The notes under the pieces were generated by a model. That model was not told the origin of the DNA and did not search any database. It saw nothing but the letters and a program-made list of their open reading frames with translations. A program made the position numbers and the translations under genes. A stretch of 33,557 nt of DNA from Planctomycetota bacterium (GTDB lineage Bacteria > Planctomycetota > Planctomycetia > Pirellulales > Pirellulaceae): NCBI GenBank assembly GCA_963204995.1, contig CAUJKL010001071.1:1-33557 (forward strand), read 5' to 3'. Position 1 is the first letter of the stretch. Every line of letters begins with the position of its first letter. This document shows, one piece after another, positions 14,594-24,331 of this stretch.

Positions 14594-16882
14594 TTACCAG
14601 TTTCCGGTAACTACGTGGAAACTGGCTTCTTCGGAAACGGACTCGATGCCTAGCGAGACATTCGGAGCTTGCCGTACAACTGCGATGTACGAGCGGGGAC
14701 GCATGTCGTCCAGTTTGAGGTTGCCGATATTCCGCAGCCCGCGTTCCAGGATACTCGTGGCCGTCGTAGGTTCCGGCAGGCCGCGATCGATTTCCTGCCA
14801 ATATGAGTACGAATCCCCAAAGATCGCGGAAGCATTCTCGACTTGGTTGGGATCGAAGCCGATCGGAAACTCTGGCCGTTCGGCGGCAAACAGCTTGTTC
14901 CAGTTGTCCGGGAATTCCTTCGCATCGATCGTGTGAAGTTGCACGGAACTTCCAGCAGGCAACTCCCCACAGGCAAACGAGCGGCCATCCGTCGATCGAA
15001 TCAGCAGTTGCTCGATGTCGACACCCAATCGATTCGTAACTCGCGGCGTCGTCGATCCGCCGCCTGCTTCATCGACATCGATACCCAGGCTGGTCTCTCT
15101 AGATTCGACCACGATCACTTGCGACGTCGAACGAGAATTCAGATAACCCTGCGTCAGACGTTGCTCGCCGTTCCAACGCAGTCGCCTTCCCATATCTTTC
15201 GGCTGCCCGTAGCGTCCTGTCGGTCGGTGATCGATGGGATAGACAGCCGCATCGAGAGGAAACGACATACCTGCCGATGGTGCCAGCCCTGCGTAGTAAG
15301 ATTGCCGAGACCACGAAACGGTACGTCCGTTCGTCTGGTCGATGCTGGTCAGGCTGCGTGCCCGCAGACGGACGCCAAGCCCATCGCTAACGAGTGCGTA
15401 ACTAAACAAGGCAAACGTGATCACGCCGGCGCCCAGCGGGACCGTTAGCAGCAAGAGGAACAGCTTTCGCCGCTGCTGCAAAAAGAAATAGTTGACGGGG
15501 CCAATCACGACCACGAAGAGCGAGATCAGTACCAAGAACGAGGTGACCGGAGCGTCGCCGACACCTGGAATCAGCAAGTTCCAATACTGTGGGTTCTCGC
15601 GATGGAATGACAGACCGTGTCGCTGATACCACATCCAGTCTTGGTTGTTCAGCGTGTTGAACAGCCAACACCAATCTTCCCGCTTACCCGGAAAAGGATT
15701 TGCCTCCGCAAACGCCACGAGATGTCCCTGATCGACGTTTCGAATCAGGAATGGCTTGGCGTTGTCCGGTTTCCCAGGAGGTGTCGTGTTGTTAGGTTTC
15801 GTGGCCGGAACCATTGGTTGCGAGTAGAGCGAGTTATTGTTCCAATCGACACCGCGAGTCGCATGGATCTCGCTGGCATATTCCGCAGTTCGCGGTGTCA
15901 TCCAGCCTCGGTCGCTCAGCTCACTGCTTGAAACTCCCGCGTCTGCGGAATCACCCGAACTCAGCGCAAAGAGATGTTCCAATTCCCGGATGTCGCGAAA
16001 GTCTTCACCTACGTCGTAAACACACAGCGTGGTCCCGGTCGACAACCACGTGCGGAGTGCTTCCCAGGTCGCTGGCTTCTGACTGAGCGATCGCAGATCC
16101 GACAACGATATAAACATGAGGTCGATTGAAGTGAGCTGCACCCATTCGGTCGGCAATCGATCGGGATGGATGTAATCGATCCTGTTGAAATAGCGGGCCA
16201 ACTGCAGCAGTCCACGGTCGTCGATGTCCTCCGCTGGATCGAGGCCAGCAATCGACATGTTGCTGGCGTTATACGGTGTCACGAATAGCGAGGCCAAAGG
16301 CCGAATGTCGGGCAAGCGTTCGGGCTTCTTGTCTTTCTTAGTGTTCGGTGTCGTAAGAGGGGCAGCGTAGGCAAGTCGGTCGCTCGCCGGTGTATCCGAA
16401 TCGATGAACAAGATCGTCGGCGCCGCCTCGCTCCACCCGGAGAACGCATTCCAGGACATCCCTACCGCGCCCGAAAGATCATCGCGCCGCCGCCCGTCCT
16501 CGTAGGTTTCGATCTGGATCGAAGCAATTGCTTCGTATTGTGGTAAGGCGATGGTCTTCTTGCCGACGGTCTGGCCTTGTTCCAACGTGATGGAGGTGCT
16601 GACTCGGGACATTGCGATGCCCCATTGCTGCGTGAATGGATGAAGTGTTACATCCAAAGTTCGATCCGCAGGAGCAGCGCCTCCGCCTAGCGGCGATATC
16701 GAGATGGTTGTCGGGCGGTATCCATTGCCATCCACCCACTCCGTGTTGAGCTCCAACTTCAATCCGGTCGTCACCTTTCTTCCAGCCAACGGCAAGCTCA
16801 CGACCGAACCGGAGCCGGCGTGAAGGTCCGTCGCCAGCGCGGTTGCCACGCAGAGAGCCGCGATGATCCAAATTCGCATCAT
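14594..16882 (-). CDS. Large secreted/membrane protein of unknown function
   Basis: This 762-residue protein starts with a signal peptide (MMRIWIIAALCVATALATDLHA). An N-terminal beta-rich domain is followed by an alpha/beta region (about 180-320, with SLFVTPYNASN and LMFISLSDLRSL) resembling the amidotransferase-like domain found in some bacterial membrane proteins. Two adjacent membrane helices come next (FLVLISLFVVVIGPVNYFF and LFLLLLTVPLGAGVITFALF), then a C-terminal domain rich in beta strands. I chose the ATG at 16882 because it overlaps the previous stop (TGATG), implying coupled translation. The track start at 17359 is a shadow reading through the upstream gene. The layout recalls proteins encoded near aerotolerance-type operons, but no specific function is supported. 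Confidence 0.85.
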   Translation of the reverse strand: MMRIWIIAALCVATALATDLHAGSGSVVSLPLAGRKVTTGLKLELNTEWVDGNGYRPTTISISPLGGGAAPADRTLDVTLHPFTQQWGIAMSRVSTSITLEQGQTVGKKTIALPQYEAIASIQIETYEDGRRRDDLSGAVGMSWNAFSGWSEAAPTILFIDSDTPASDRLAYAAPLTTPNTKKDKKPERLPDIRPLASLFVTPYNASNMSIAGLDPAEDIDDRGLLQLARYFNRIDYIHPDRLPTEWVQLTSIDLMFISLSDLRSLSQKPATWEALRTWLSTGTTLCVYDVGEDFRDIRELEHLFALSSGDSADAGVSSSELSDRGWMTPRTAEYASEIHATRGVDWNNNSLYSQPMVPATKPNNTTPPGKPDNAKPFLIRNVDQGHLVAFAEANPFPGKREDWCWLFNTLNNQDWMWYQRHGLSFHRENPQYWNLLIPGVGDAPVTSFLVLISLFVVVIGPVNYFFLQQRRKLFLLLLTVPLGAGVITFALFSYALVSDGLGVRLRARSLTSIDQTNGRTVSWSRQSYYAGLAPSAGMSFPLDAAVYPIDHRPTGRYGQPKDMGRRLRWNGEQRLTQGYLNSRSTSQVIVVESRETSLGIDVDEAGGGSTTPRVTNRLGVDIEQLLIRSTDGRSFACGELPAGSSVQLHTIDAKEFPDNWNKLFAAERPEFPIGFDPNQVENASAIFGDSYSYWQEIDRGLPEPTTATSILERGLRNIGNLKLDDMRPRSYIAVVRQAPNVSLGIESVSEEASFHVVTGNW

Positions 16883-17172
16883 CACTCGGGATCCTCTGGC
16901 GGAGTAATGAGCTGCGGCGGAGGCGAGGCGTTGGCGAAAGGCGAGGCTGCCACTCGCCGATTCGTGAACCTGCTGCCCGGCAGTGTCAGCAACCAGGCGA
17001 TGGCGAACAGCACGGCATGCACGATCAACGCCAACAACACGCTGGAACCCGCGATCGCCACGACAATGGCCCACTGATGCCCGCGCGTGGCCATAGCGAC
17101 CACATAAAAAAAGATGGCGCTGGCGGTTGTGAGGATCAGCAGATGTCGAAGCGAGAACCGTGGGATAAGCAT
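16882..17172 (-). CDS. Small membrane protein, coupled to the next gene
   Basis: This 96-residue protein begins MLIPRFSLRHLLILTTASA, a start seen in many small planctomycete membrane proteins. It has two clear membrane segments (LLILTTASAIFFYVVAMA and an AIVVAIAGSSVLLALIVHA-to-LLTL stretch that may cross twice) and a proline-rich polar tail. I chose the ATG at 17172, inside the longer track ORF, because it begins the family-like sequence. Its stop overlaps the next start as TGATG, so the two products are probably partners in the membrane. The function is unknown. Confidence 0.78.
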   Translation of the reverse strand: MLIPRFSLRHLLILTTASAIFFYVVAMATRGHQWAIVVAIAGSSVLLALIVHAVLFAIAWLLTLPGSRFTNRRVAASPFANASPPPQLITPPEDPE

Positions 17173-17341
17173 GGCCTGATTCTCGCAAAGGCCACTCGGT
17201 TTGCAAGTAGAAGCGGCACGGATGCTGCGGAGCGATCCGGGCACGGGGCTCCCAATTGTGGCTCTCGGCGTGATAGACTAGGACCGTCACCTGATCGTGG
17301 TGGCAATTCGGCTTCGCTTCACTGATCTTTGGGACGCCCTG

Positions 17342-18211
17342 ATGAAATCTTCGAGACAATTTCTAACGGCCTGCGGCTTCGGGTTGGCCGCACTAGTTCT
17401 CAGCACACAATCCGAAGTACATGCCCAGGCAGTCGCACAATACCCTTTATCCATTGCCGTTTCCGATTCGACGATCATGCTTGCCGATCGCGACTTTCAC
17501 GGCGTGTGGAAGCTCGAAGGCGGCGAACTGTCAGCCTACTTCACAGGCTCCAAAACATTTCGGACTCCACTAAATGCCATTCGTTGCGTCGAATTCGATT
17601 CCGATGGCAAGCTGCTGGCGGGAGACAGCGCGACGCGAGAAGTCTATCGCTTCGACGACGATGGCAAGCCCGTTCCGTTGACGAATGGCGGCATTGGCAT
17701 CGCGATGGATATCGCCGTGAACAAAGCTGGCGACCTATTCGTCTCGGACCTTGAGATCCACCGGATCATGAAGGTCCCCAAGGCCGGTGGCAAACCCGAA
17801 GAAGTTACCGAGATCTCTGGGTGTCGTGGTCTGTTCGTCGACAAGGAAGATCACTTGTGGGTGGTCTCGACCACGAACGATCAACTCTACCGCATATCGC
17901 CCGATGGCAAATCGGAGACGATCGTCGCTGGCCGTGCATTCGAGTTCCCACACACGGTGGTCGTCGATGACGATCTGACCGCTTACGTCTGTGATGGCTA
18001 CGCAAAAACCATCTGGAAGATTACGAGGGGCGGTAAGCCAGAAGCTTGGGTTAAAGGCGAGCCCTTGGTGAATCCCGTCGGCATGGCAATTCAAGGCGAT
18101 ACGATCTACGTCGTCGATCCGCGGGCGGTGGCGGTGTTTGCGATCGATCGTGAGGGCAAACTGAAGACGACTCCCTTGAAACCCGCCGGTCCGGAAAAAG
18201 CTGCGCCATAA
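17342..18211 (+). CDS. Secreted NHL/SMP-30-like beta-propeller protein
   Basis: This 289-residue protein has an N-terminal signal peptide (residues about 1-29, with FLTACGFGLAALVLSTQ before AQA). The body consists of repeated blade-like units, for example IRCVEFDSDGKLLAGDSATREVYRFDDDGK and NPVGMAIQGDTIYVVDP, as in NHL or SMP-30/gluconolactonase-type propellers. Such propellers usually bind ligands or partners; catalytic metal ligands of gluconolactonases were not evident. I chose the ATG at 17342, where the signal peptide begins; the track start lies 15 codons upstream. It is divergent from the membrane protein pair across a 169-nt gap and is followed closely by a methyltransferase gene. Confidence 0.85.
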   Translation: MKSSRQFLTACGFGLAALVLSTQSEVHAQAVAQYPLSIAVSDSTIMLADRDFHGVWKLEGGELSAYFTGSKTFRTPLNAIRCVEFDSDGKLLAGDSATREVYRFDDDGKPVPLTNGGIGIAMDIAVNKAGDLFVSDLEIHRIMKVPKAGGKPEEVTEISGCRGLFVDKEDHLWVVSTTNDQLYRISPDGKSETIVAGRAFEFPHTVVVDDDLTAYVCDGYAKTIWKITRGGKPEAWVKGEPLVNPVGMAIQGDTIYVVDPRAVAVFAIDREGKLKTTPLKPAGPEKAAP

Positions 18212-18227
18212 GAAAGTGCCTGTCCGC

Positions 18228-18791
18228 ATGTCTGCAGACGACCGAATTCGGTGGAACGAGAAGTACCAGCTCGGCGAGCATCCTTCCCTCGAGCCATCCT
18301 GCTTGTTGACTGCCTTGGCTTCGTTCCTACCAAGCTCAGGCCGCGCCCTTGATCTGGCCGGAGGAACTGGCAGGCACGCGATCTGGCTGGCACGGCGAGG
18401 CCTCGATGTGTGCCTTGCCGACGTGTCGGACGTCGCACTTCAGCTCGCTGCGACTCGCGCGGCAGAAGCCGGTGTGACCATCGAAACGCAGCGAATCGAC
18501 TTCGACGTCGATCCCTTCCCGCGAGGATCATGGGACTTGATCGTTTCCGTTCACTTTCTATTGCGACCACTGTTTGAGATCTTCCCGGCTGCCTTAGCTC
18601 CCGGTGGCACTCTCGTCTGCATCCATCCGACGCGAACGAACCTGCAACGGCATGCAAAACCTCCCGAACGGTTTCTGCTCGAAGACGGTGAGCTGCCGGG
18701 ACTCGTCAAGGATCTCGAGATCGTTCACTACGAAGAAGGTTGGCTCGCCGAGGGACGACATGAAGCGGTCCTGGTCGCCCGAGTCGTGTAA
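18228..18791 (+). CDS. SAM-dependent methyltransferase (class I)
   Basis: This 187-residue protein has a class I methyltransferase core: ALDLAGGTGRHAIWLARRG is the SAM-binding glycine-rich loop, VCLADVSDVALQLA the acidic end of strand 2, and WDLIVSVHFLLRPLFEIFP the later strand and helix. It resembles the TehB/thiopurine-like small methyltransferases; the substrate cannot be told. The N-terminal RIRWNEKYQLGEH is typical for the group. The ATG at 18228 gives the family-like start, while a GTG at 18216, 4 nt after the previous gene's stop, would add four residues. It is probably co-transcribed with the propeller gene. Confidence 0.85.
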   Translation: MSADDRIRWNEKYQLGEHPSLEPSCLLTALASFLPSSGRALDLAGGTGRHAIWLARRGLDVCLADVSDVALQLAATRAAEAGVTIETQRIDFDVDPFPRGSWDLIVSVHFLLRPLFEIFPAALAPGGTLVCIHPTRTNLQRHAKPPERFLLEDGELPGLVKDLEIVHYEEGWLAEGRHEAVLVARVV

Positions 18792-18870
18792 ACTGCTGAA
18801 GTCTCCGCCGAATTCGAAAGTTTAAGCACGATCGGCATTGCCTGCGATTACTGGGATAGAGAATCTCACG

Positions 18871-20892
18871 ATGAAGCTGATTAAAGTCGCCTCGGGCGTG
18901 CTGAACCAAACGCCTCTTGATTGGGAAGGCAACAAGCATCGAATTCTGACGGCTATCGAAGCCGCCCGCGAGCAAGGCGTCTCGGTGCTTTGTCTTCCGG
19001 AACTTTGCATCACCGGGTATGGCTGCGAGGATGCTTTCTTTTCCGGCGACGTCCTGCGGCTTGCGAAAGAAGTCTTAATCGAAATCGCGCCGGCGACTCG
19101 CGGCATGATCGTTTCCGTCGGACTTCCGCTCGCCAGTCGCGGTGCCTTGTATAACGTCGCTTGCCTCTTAGCGGATGGCCAGATCGCAGGCTTCGTTGGC
19201 AAGCGGCACTTGGCCGGAACCGGTATCCATTACGAACCACGTTGGTTCCAACGCTGGCCACAAGACGCTCGGGTCGAAGTCGAACTAGCCGGACACAACT
19301 ATCCGTTTGGCGATCTCGTCTTCAACTGTGGTGGAGTCGTCATCGGCTTCGAGATCTGCGAAGACGCGTGGGTTGCGGATCGCGTTGGACACGAACTCGT
19401 GCAACGCGGCGTCGACATGATCTTGAACCCCAGTGCCAGTCATTTCGCCTTCGCCAAGCATCGCATTCGCGAGCGGTTTGTCCTGGAAGGTTCGCGAGCG
19501 TTCGGCGTTGTTTACGTGTACTCGAATCTGGTCGGAAACGAAGCTGGGCGTGCGATCTATGACGGAGGCGCGATGATTGCCAGCGAAGGCCGCATGCTGG
19601 CACAGGGACCGCGATTAACCTACGCCGAGTCGCACATCACCGCCGTCACGGTCGATGTCGAAGCGGCTCGCATGAGTCGCGCTCACGATGATAGCTATAA
19701 ACCGGATTTCAATGACCGCGATGTGATTGCCGTGCCGTTTCTTTTCCCCGAATGTCGACCAGAAATTGCTACCGCGCAACCTGCGGCGTGGGAGCAGAGT
19801 CAGCATTTGAAGGAAGAAGAGTTCGCTCGCGCTGTCGCGTTGGGTTTGTTCGACTACCTGCGCAAGAGTCGTTCACGCGGTTTCATCGTGTCGCTGAGCG
19901 GCGGTGCCGACTCCGCCGCCGTGGCAATACTCTCGGCACTTTCGATCGAGCTTGGCGCAGCCGAACTTGGCTTTGATTCCATCAAGGCTCGCCTGTCGTA
20001 CATCCCGGCAATTGATGATGCAAGAACCGCGCGAGAGCTCGTCAACCTGCTACTGACGTCAGTCTATCAAAGCACGCGAAACAGTTCCTCGACCACACGC
20101 GACGCGGCCAGCGCGGTTGCCCAATCGGTTGGCTCGCAGTTCCTGGAATTCGATGTCGATAACATGGTGCAGAGCTATATCAACATCGTGTCGAATTCGC
20201 TGGGGCGTGAGCTGACATGGCAGCAAGATGATTTAGCACTTCAGAACATCCAGGCTCGCGCGCGTGCTCCTGGTGTGTGGCTACTTGCCAATCTGCGTGG
20301 TGCGTTGCTGTTGGCGACGAGCAATCGGAGCGAAGCGGCCGTCGGATATGCGACGATGGATGGCGACACCTGCGGCGGCCTGTCGCCGATCGCAGGAATC
20401 GATAAAGCCTTCTTGCGAAAGTGGTTGCGGTGGATGGAGTCGGACGGCTTGACCGATTTCGCGCCGATGCCGGCCTTAGCCGCCGTTAACGCTCAGCAAC
20501 CAACCGCCGAACTGCGACCGCCCGGAGCAAAACAAACCGACGAAGAGGACTTGATGCCCTACGAAGTCCTGGACCAGATCGAGCGAGCCGCGATCCGCGA
20601 CAAGTTAGGACCGCGAGAGGTGTATCAAGTTCTGAAGGCCACTCGCGCCGAGCAGTCGGACGAACAATTGCTCGCCTGGCTCGAGCGGTTCTTCCGTCTG
20701 TGGAGTCGCAATCAGTGGAAACGCGAGCGCTACGCTCCGTCCTTTCATCTGGACGACGAGAACCTCGATCCGAAGACTTGGTGTCGCTTCCCAATTTTGT
20801 CCGGTTCCTACGAACGGGAACTGCGCGAATTGAGGACGATAGTTTCTCCGCAGGAGCCGTCGGCGCTAGCTGCGGGCCTTACGCAGAAATAG
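18871..20892 (+). CDS. nadE: Glutamine-dependent NAD(+) synthetase
   Basis: This 673-residue enzyme makes NAD+ from nicotinic acid adenine dinucleotide with ammonia from glutamine, the last step of NAD synthesis. The N-terminal nitrilase-type glutaminase has its triad visible: Glu44 in LCLPELCITGYG, Lys111 in FVGKRHLAGTG and Cys163 in GFEICEDAW. The C-terminal synthetase has the ATP pyrophosphatase loop SLSGGADSAAVA near residue 343, plus LATSNRSEAAVGYATMDGD. The length matches the long two-domain form. I chose the ATG at 18871; the track start is a TTG 33 nt upstream. Within the synthetase domain there is an insertion-like stretch (about 370-410) that I did not resolve. The gene is complete and looks functional. 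Confidence 0.95.
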   Translation: MKLIKVASGVLNQTPLDWEGNKHRILTAIEAAREQGVSVLCLPELCITGYGCEDAFFSGDVLRLAKEVLIEIAPATRGMIVSVGLPLASRGALYNVACLLADGQIAGFVGKRHLAGTGIHYEPRWFQRWPQDARVEVELAGHNYPFGDLVFNCGGVVIGFEICEDAWVADRVGHELVQRGVDMILNPSASHFAFAKHRIRERFVLEGSRAFGVVYVYSNLVGNEAGRAIYDGGAMIASEGRMLAQGPRLTYAESHITAVTVDVEAARMSRAHDDSYKPDFNDRDVIAVPFLFPECRPEIATAQPAAWEQSQHLKEEEFARAVALGLFDYLRKSRSRGFIVSLSGGADSAAVAILSALSIELGAAELGFDSIKARLSYIPAIDDARTARELVNLLLTSVYQSTRNSSSTTRDAASAVAQSVGSQFLEFDVDNMVQSYINIVSNSLGRELTWQQDDLALQNIQARARAPGVWLLANLRGALLLATSNRSEAAVGYATMDGDTCGGLSPIAGIDKAFLRKWLRWMESDGLTDFAPMPALAAVNAQQPTAELRPPGAKQTDEEDLMPYEVLDQIERAAIRDKLGPREVYQVLKATRAEQSDEQLLAWLERFFRLWSRNQWKRERYAPSFHLDDENLDPKTWCRFPILSGSYERELRELRTIVSPQEPSALAAGLTQK

Positions 20893-21068
20893 GCCAGCAA
20901 CAAAGTTCCGACGCGAACTCATTATGAAGTTTCGCAATCTCAGGCCCAGTGGGACGATGGATAATAGCCCTGGGCTTCGGCCTTGACATTACCCACGTCT
21001 TTCGCCGTTTGCAAAGTACTTGTCGTCGTGAGACATCCAGCATCACAGTCCGAAGGACTATAACAACA

Positions 21069-21222
21069 TAGCCCAGGGTCGCGCAGCGCACCCGGGGATT
21101 CAACGAACAAAAACACCCAGGAAACCCGAAATGGGTCGACAAGGATGACGCTGTGAAACCCCTTCAGGGTTTGAATTCCTTCCGTGGAAGTAACCCAGGG
21201 TGCGCTGCGCGACCCTGGGCTA
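21069..21222. repeat. 25-bp perfect inverted repeat pair
   Basis: TAGCCCAGGGTCGCGCAGCGCACCC (arm one, 21069-21093) recurs as its exact complement at 21198-21222, with about 104 nt between. Each arm also contains its own smaller palindrome (GCGCAGCGC-like). The layout suits a REP-like or miniature mobile element, with no transposase inside. Confidence 0.85.
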
Positions 21223-21341
21223 GGTTGTTTAACGGCTTCGCCGTACAAGAAAATGTAACCATCCTATCGTTGGGCCATGTAGATATGTGGGTAATGACAA
21301 GGGCTTCAGCCCAGGGAATTGTGCGGTGAAACGTTTTAAGC

Positions 21342-21393
21342 CCCGAAGGTGGCGACACCGTAGCACATGTTCCGTTATGTCGCCACCTTCGGG
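21342..21393. repeat. 16-bp perfect hairpin
   Basis: CCCGAAGGTGGCGACA (21342-21357) and TGTCGCCACCTTCGGG (21378-21393) form a perfect 16-bp stem around a 20-nt loop. It belongs to the same palindrome-rich intergenic block. Confidence 0.85.
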
Positions 21394-21417
21394 ACTTCGG
21401 AGAATTAACTGCCGAAT

Positions 21418-21437
21418 CCCCGGCATGAATGCCGGGG
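21418..21437. repeat. 9-bp hairpin with 2-nt loop
   Basis: CCCCGGCAT-GA-ATGCCGGGG is a tight palindrome 62 nt past the end of the large minus-strand gene. It could act as a transcription end or be part of the repeat block. Confidence 0.75.
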
Positions 21438-21499
21438 CTATTATTAGCCATCGCTTCGCGACCGTCGAACCAACGCAAACTTAAAGCAACGCGCTCGGC

Positions 21500-24202
21500 T
21501 CACTCTTTCTTTTCTTCCGTCGCCTTGCGAAACAGATTGAAGAGCGGAAGCTCGAGTTTCAGCTTCTCTTCCGGCGCGCGTTGCATATCTAATTCCGCGT
21601 GCATCACCATGCGATTTCCCAGCTTCGTGAGATCGAGGTCGAGACCTCGGAACCAAGTCAGTACTGGTGCTCTATAGTCCGCAGGGATCGGTTGACCAGC
21701 GATCGGCCATTTCGTGGAACGCCACGTCGGCAACTCATCGCCGTGGTCCGTCAATTCGTACGTTCCTTCGAGCGAGCATACGAGTCGCGCGTTCAACAAC
21801 TTTTCTGTCGTCCGCAGCGCTTCGGCAGGCGGAACACGCAGTTGCTGCGACATCGCTTGCAATAGCTTGGCGTTGCCAACCGACGTCTGCGTCGCTCGCT
21901 CATAACTGAGGTAGTTGAGCCAGCTCGAAAGATGCGATTGCGACACGTCGCCAATATGCGCACGAATCTGTGCCGGGTTCTCCGTCGGTTCGATGTGCAG
22001 GCCTGCGATCGTGCGATCGAGTACGTCGCGATGGAACGACAAAACCGAGAAACCATCGCCTTGCCAGCGCCAGCCGCCAAGAAGCAGCCGAGAAAAACCA
22101 TGCGGATCGGGCTGGCCACCCCCAAGTCCAAATGGCAACCAATCGAGAAAGCCCAGTTGTGGCCAAGCTCCCAAGTACCCTGGCGTTTCGCGCAGCAGAC
22201 GCAGCATTTCCAGGCCGCCAGTTGGTTGGAGATTGGTATTCGGCGGGACGTCGCGGACACCCAAGAATAAGTGGTGCGGAACAACGCTCGGAGCGAACGA
22301 GCCACCACGCAACGAAGCTTGCACCGAGATCAACTCGTCTGGCGGAGCCACGATCCTGACATCGGTCGGTGGTCCGATCATCGACATTAACCAACCATAC
22401 TTCTCCTCCGCCAAAGGCGAGATGTTGGCATCGACGACGATCCGCTCGACGTTGCTGTCGCCGAGAGCATAGCGTTTGATGCCCACCATCAACGGGTCCA
22501 TCTGCCGCCACTTCTCCTGGTAGTAGAGGGCTCGCGCCGAATAATGCTCGGATTCACTCGCCGTGACACCACGCAGTTCGACATCGGGAATCGGCGTGAA
22601 ACTGCCTTGTGTACCGCGGAGCGAATCGATTACTCGATCGCGTTCGAGAATCGGGCCGCTGCCGTCTACGTTGCGACCGAAGCCAGGTGGCAGCACCGTC
22701 GCGTCGATCAGCTGGTCGATCGTGTCCGCTGGCTTGCCCTCGCCAGCGGCGGCGAGTTTCGCGAGCATTACGAGTTGTAGGTTCGTCGAAGCTCGCAAAC
22801 GCCGAGACAATTCGATTTGATATTGCGGACTGACCAAGCCTCGGAAAAAGGGAGCCGAGAAATACGCGAAGATCGTGTCCTCGCGTTCGGTTGGCATCAT
22901 CTGCCGTGCGTGCTGAAACTCGGGCAAGTTCCCGAGTGCAGCCTGACCGCGAGATGCGTCCAAAAATCGACGTGCGATCTCACGGGACGTCGTCACGAGA
23001 TGATAGTCTCCGCTCGCAACGTAGTACGAACGAAGATAGTTGTCCGGAGTCGAGAGGAACGAGACCTTGTCGCCGCCGATGTCGATCGTTTCGAGTGTCG
23101 CGGCACGATTCTTGTTTGCCGCGAGTGCGGCGGTTCGTTTCTGCTGGAAGTCAGTTGCCAACGCGGCACTGTTCTTGGCCTGAAACAACATCCCAATGGC
23201 AGCACCATCTTGCTCGTACAAATCTCGCCCCACCAATGCGACGTCGGCGATCAGCGTGCCGCCGAACAGCTCCGACAAGGCCGTTTCGTGCAGCACCATT
23301 TGTCGCTCCGACTTGGCGTTCAAGCCTGCATCGTGGCCACGCAAAGTTACCATCCGCCCAATGTCACCACCAAACTCTCGCGTCAATCGGCTGAACCATA
23401 TGTAGTTTGCGAAATTTCCGAAACGGATATAAAAGCACTCTTCTGGAACGTGGAATGCCAGGGGCTCGATGTTTGGAACTTCGCCGATTGGAGGCAGCAC
23501 TTCGGGGCTCCAGAAGACATCTCCCGGCAGCGGCTGATCCGCCGGAGTCGCGGGTGGCCCGCTGTTCCGCATCGCCTCTCGCATCAGACCGGCACGGAGT
23601 TTCTCGGTTCCGGCGAGCAACTCCAGAGTTTGCTGCAACTCGGAAGGCTGCTTGTTCTCTTGCAGGCGACTCAACAGCGGCGGTTCCAGACCGAGTCGAT
23701 TGCCTAGCATGGCGGTGAGATAAGTGTGAACGAGCGGTGGAAAATCGTTCTCGCTCGCCTGCTGACGTGCCACTGCGTTGTAGTCTCGCCACCACTGCGT
23801 CAGTTCTCGATGGAAGATTCGAGGTGCCTGAGAACTCGGCGACAATTCAATCGTTTGTGGCAGCGGTGAATAGACCGTCATTCGTAGCGGCGCATCGCCC
23901 GTGAACAGAAACGACACGGTGAGCTCGCGCGAGCCACCTGCATTCACAAGCCCGCCCAGAAGTGAATTCGAGAACGCGGGATAGAAGATCCGTCCGTCCG
24001 CTTCTTCAATCCCAAATCGATTGGCTGGGAAGAGATCCGTTTCATCGGCCACTCGGATCGGCACAACGACCGAACCAACCCCAAACGGCGTTCCCGGAAT
24101 CGCCGTCGCCTGGCGTTGGCCGTACGCGGTGTTTGGAACGAACCAACCAGAAAGAAGCCAAGCTCCAAGCAAGATTAGTGAGGTAAGTCGAGAAGCGCGC
24201 AT
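21500..24202 (-). CDS. Large secreted protein of unknown function
   Basis: This is a 900-residue protein with an N-terminal signal peptide (LTSLILLGAWLLSGWFVPNTAYG). I chose the ATG at 24202 because the signal peptide starts there; the track start is a TTG 45 nt upstream. No other membrane segment is clear, so it is probably periplasmic or extracellular. The body has mixed alpha/beta composition with no motif I can assign. Recognisable landmarks are LTQWWRDYNAVAR, a long central region with many short blocks (for example NYIWFSRLTREFGGDIGRM), and a C-terminus (LDLDLTKLGNRMVMHAELDMQR) that reads like a final beta sheet. It lies downstream of a D-amino-acid-type PLP enzyme gene with a 129-nt gap. 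I do not assign a function. Confidence 0.85.
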   Translation of the reverse strand: MRASRLTSLILLGAWLLSGWFVPNTAYGQRQATAIPGTPFGVGSVVVPIRVADETDLFPANRFGIEEADGRIFYPAFSNSLLGGLVNAGGSRELTVSFLFTGDAPLRMTVYSPLPQTIELSPSSQAPRIFHRELTQWWRDYNAVARQQASENDFPPLVHTYLTAMLGNRLGLEPPLLSRLQENKQPSELQQTLELLAGTEKLRAGLMREAMRNSGPPATPADQPLPGDVFWSPEVLPPIGEVPNIEPLAFHVPEECFYIRFGNFANYIWFSRLTREFGGDIGRMVTLRGHDAGLNAKSERQMVLHETALSELFGGTLIADVALVGRDLYEQDGAAIGMLFQAKNSAALATDFQQKRTAALAANKNRAATLETIDIGGDKVSFLSTPDNYLRSYYVASGDYHLVTTSREIARRFLDASRGQAALGNLPEFQHARQMMPTEREDTIFAYFSAPFFRGLVSPQYQIELSRRLRASTNLQLVMLAKLAAAGEGKPADTIDQLIDATVLPPGFGRNVDGSGPILERDRVIDSLRGTQGSFTPIPDVELRGVTASESEHYSARALYYQEKWRQMDPLMVGIKRYALGDSNVERIVVDANISPLAEEKYGWLMSMIGPPTDVRIVAPPDELISVQASLRGGSFAPSVVPHHLFLGVRDVPPNTNLQPTGGLEMLRLLRETPGYLGAWPQLGFLDWLPFGLGGGQPDPHGFSRLLLGGWRWQGDGFSVLSFHRDVLDRTIAGLHIEPTENPAQIRAHIGDVSQSHLSSWLNYLSYERATQTSVGNAKLLQAMSQQLRVPPAEALRTTEKLLNARLVCSLEGTYELTDHGDELPTWRSTKWPIAGQPIPADYRAPVLTWFRGLDLDLTKLGNRMVMHAELDMQRAPEEKLKLELPLFNLFRKATEEKKE

Positions 24203-24331
24203 AGCGGAACTTTCGTAAACAAATTGCGGAACACTTTCCTGACGCAAGAATCTTAGTCTTGCAGTCGATTCCTACAAGTCAACCCACGCCTTGTCGAATG
24301 CGGGATTCATCAACGCGCGATCTGCTCGCAT

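Larger units (their letters stand above)
20893..21499. other. Gene-free region filled with palindromic repeats
   Basis: This stretch of about 600 nt between convergent genes holds no credible gene. The 65-105 residue track ORFs on both strands are readings of repeats. It is dominated by inverted repeats listed separately and by recurring phrases such as GCCCAGGG, CTTCAGCCC and CCCCTTCAGGG. Confidence 0.7.

Noticed and set aside
16880-17359. The 921-residue track start of the large membrane protein
   Set aside because: The extra 159 residues lie over the small membrane protein gene in another frame. The ATG at 16882 overlaps its stop and starts a signal peptide.
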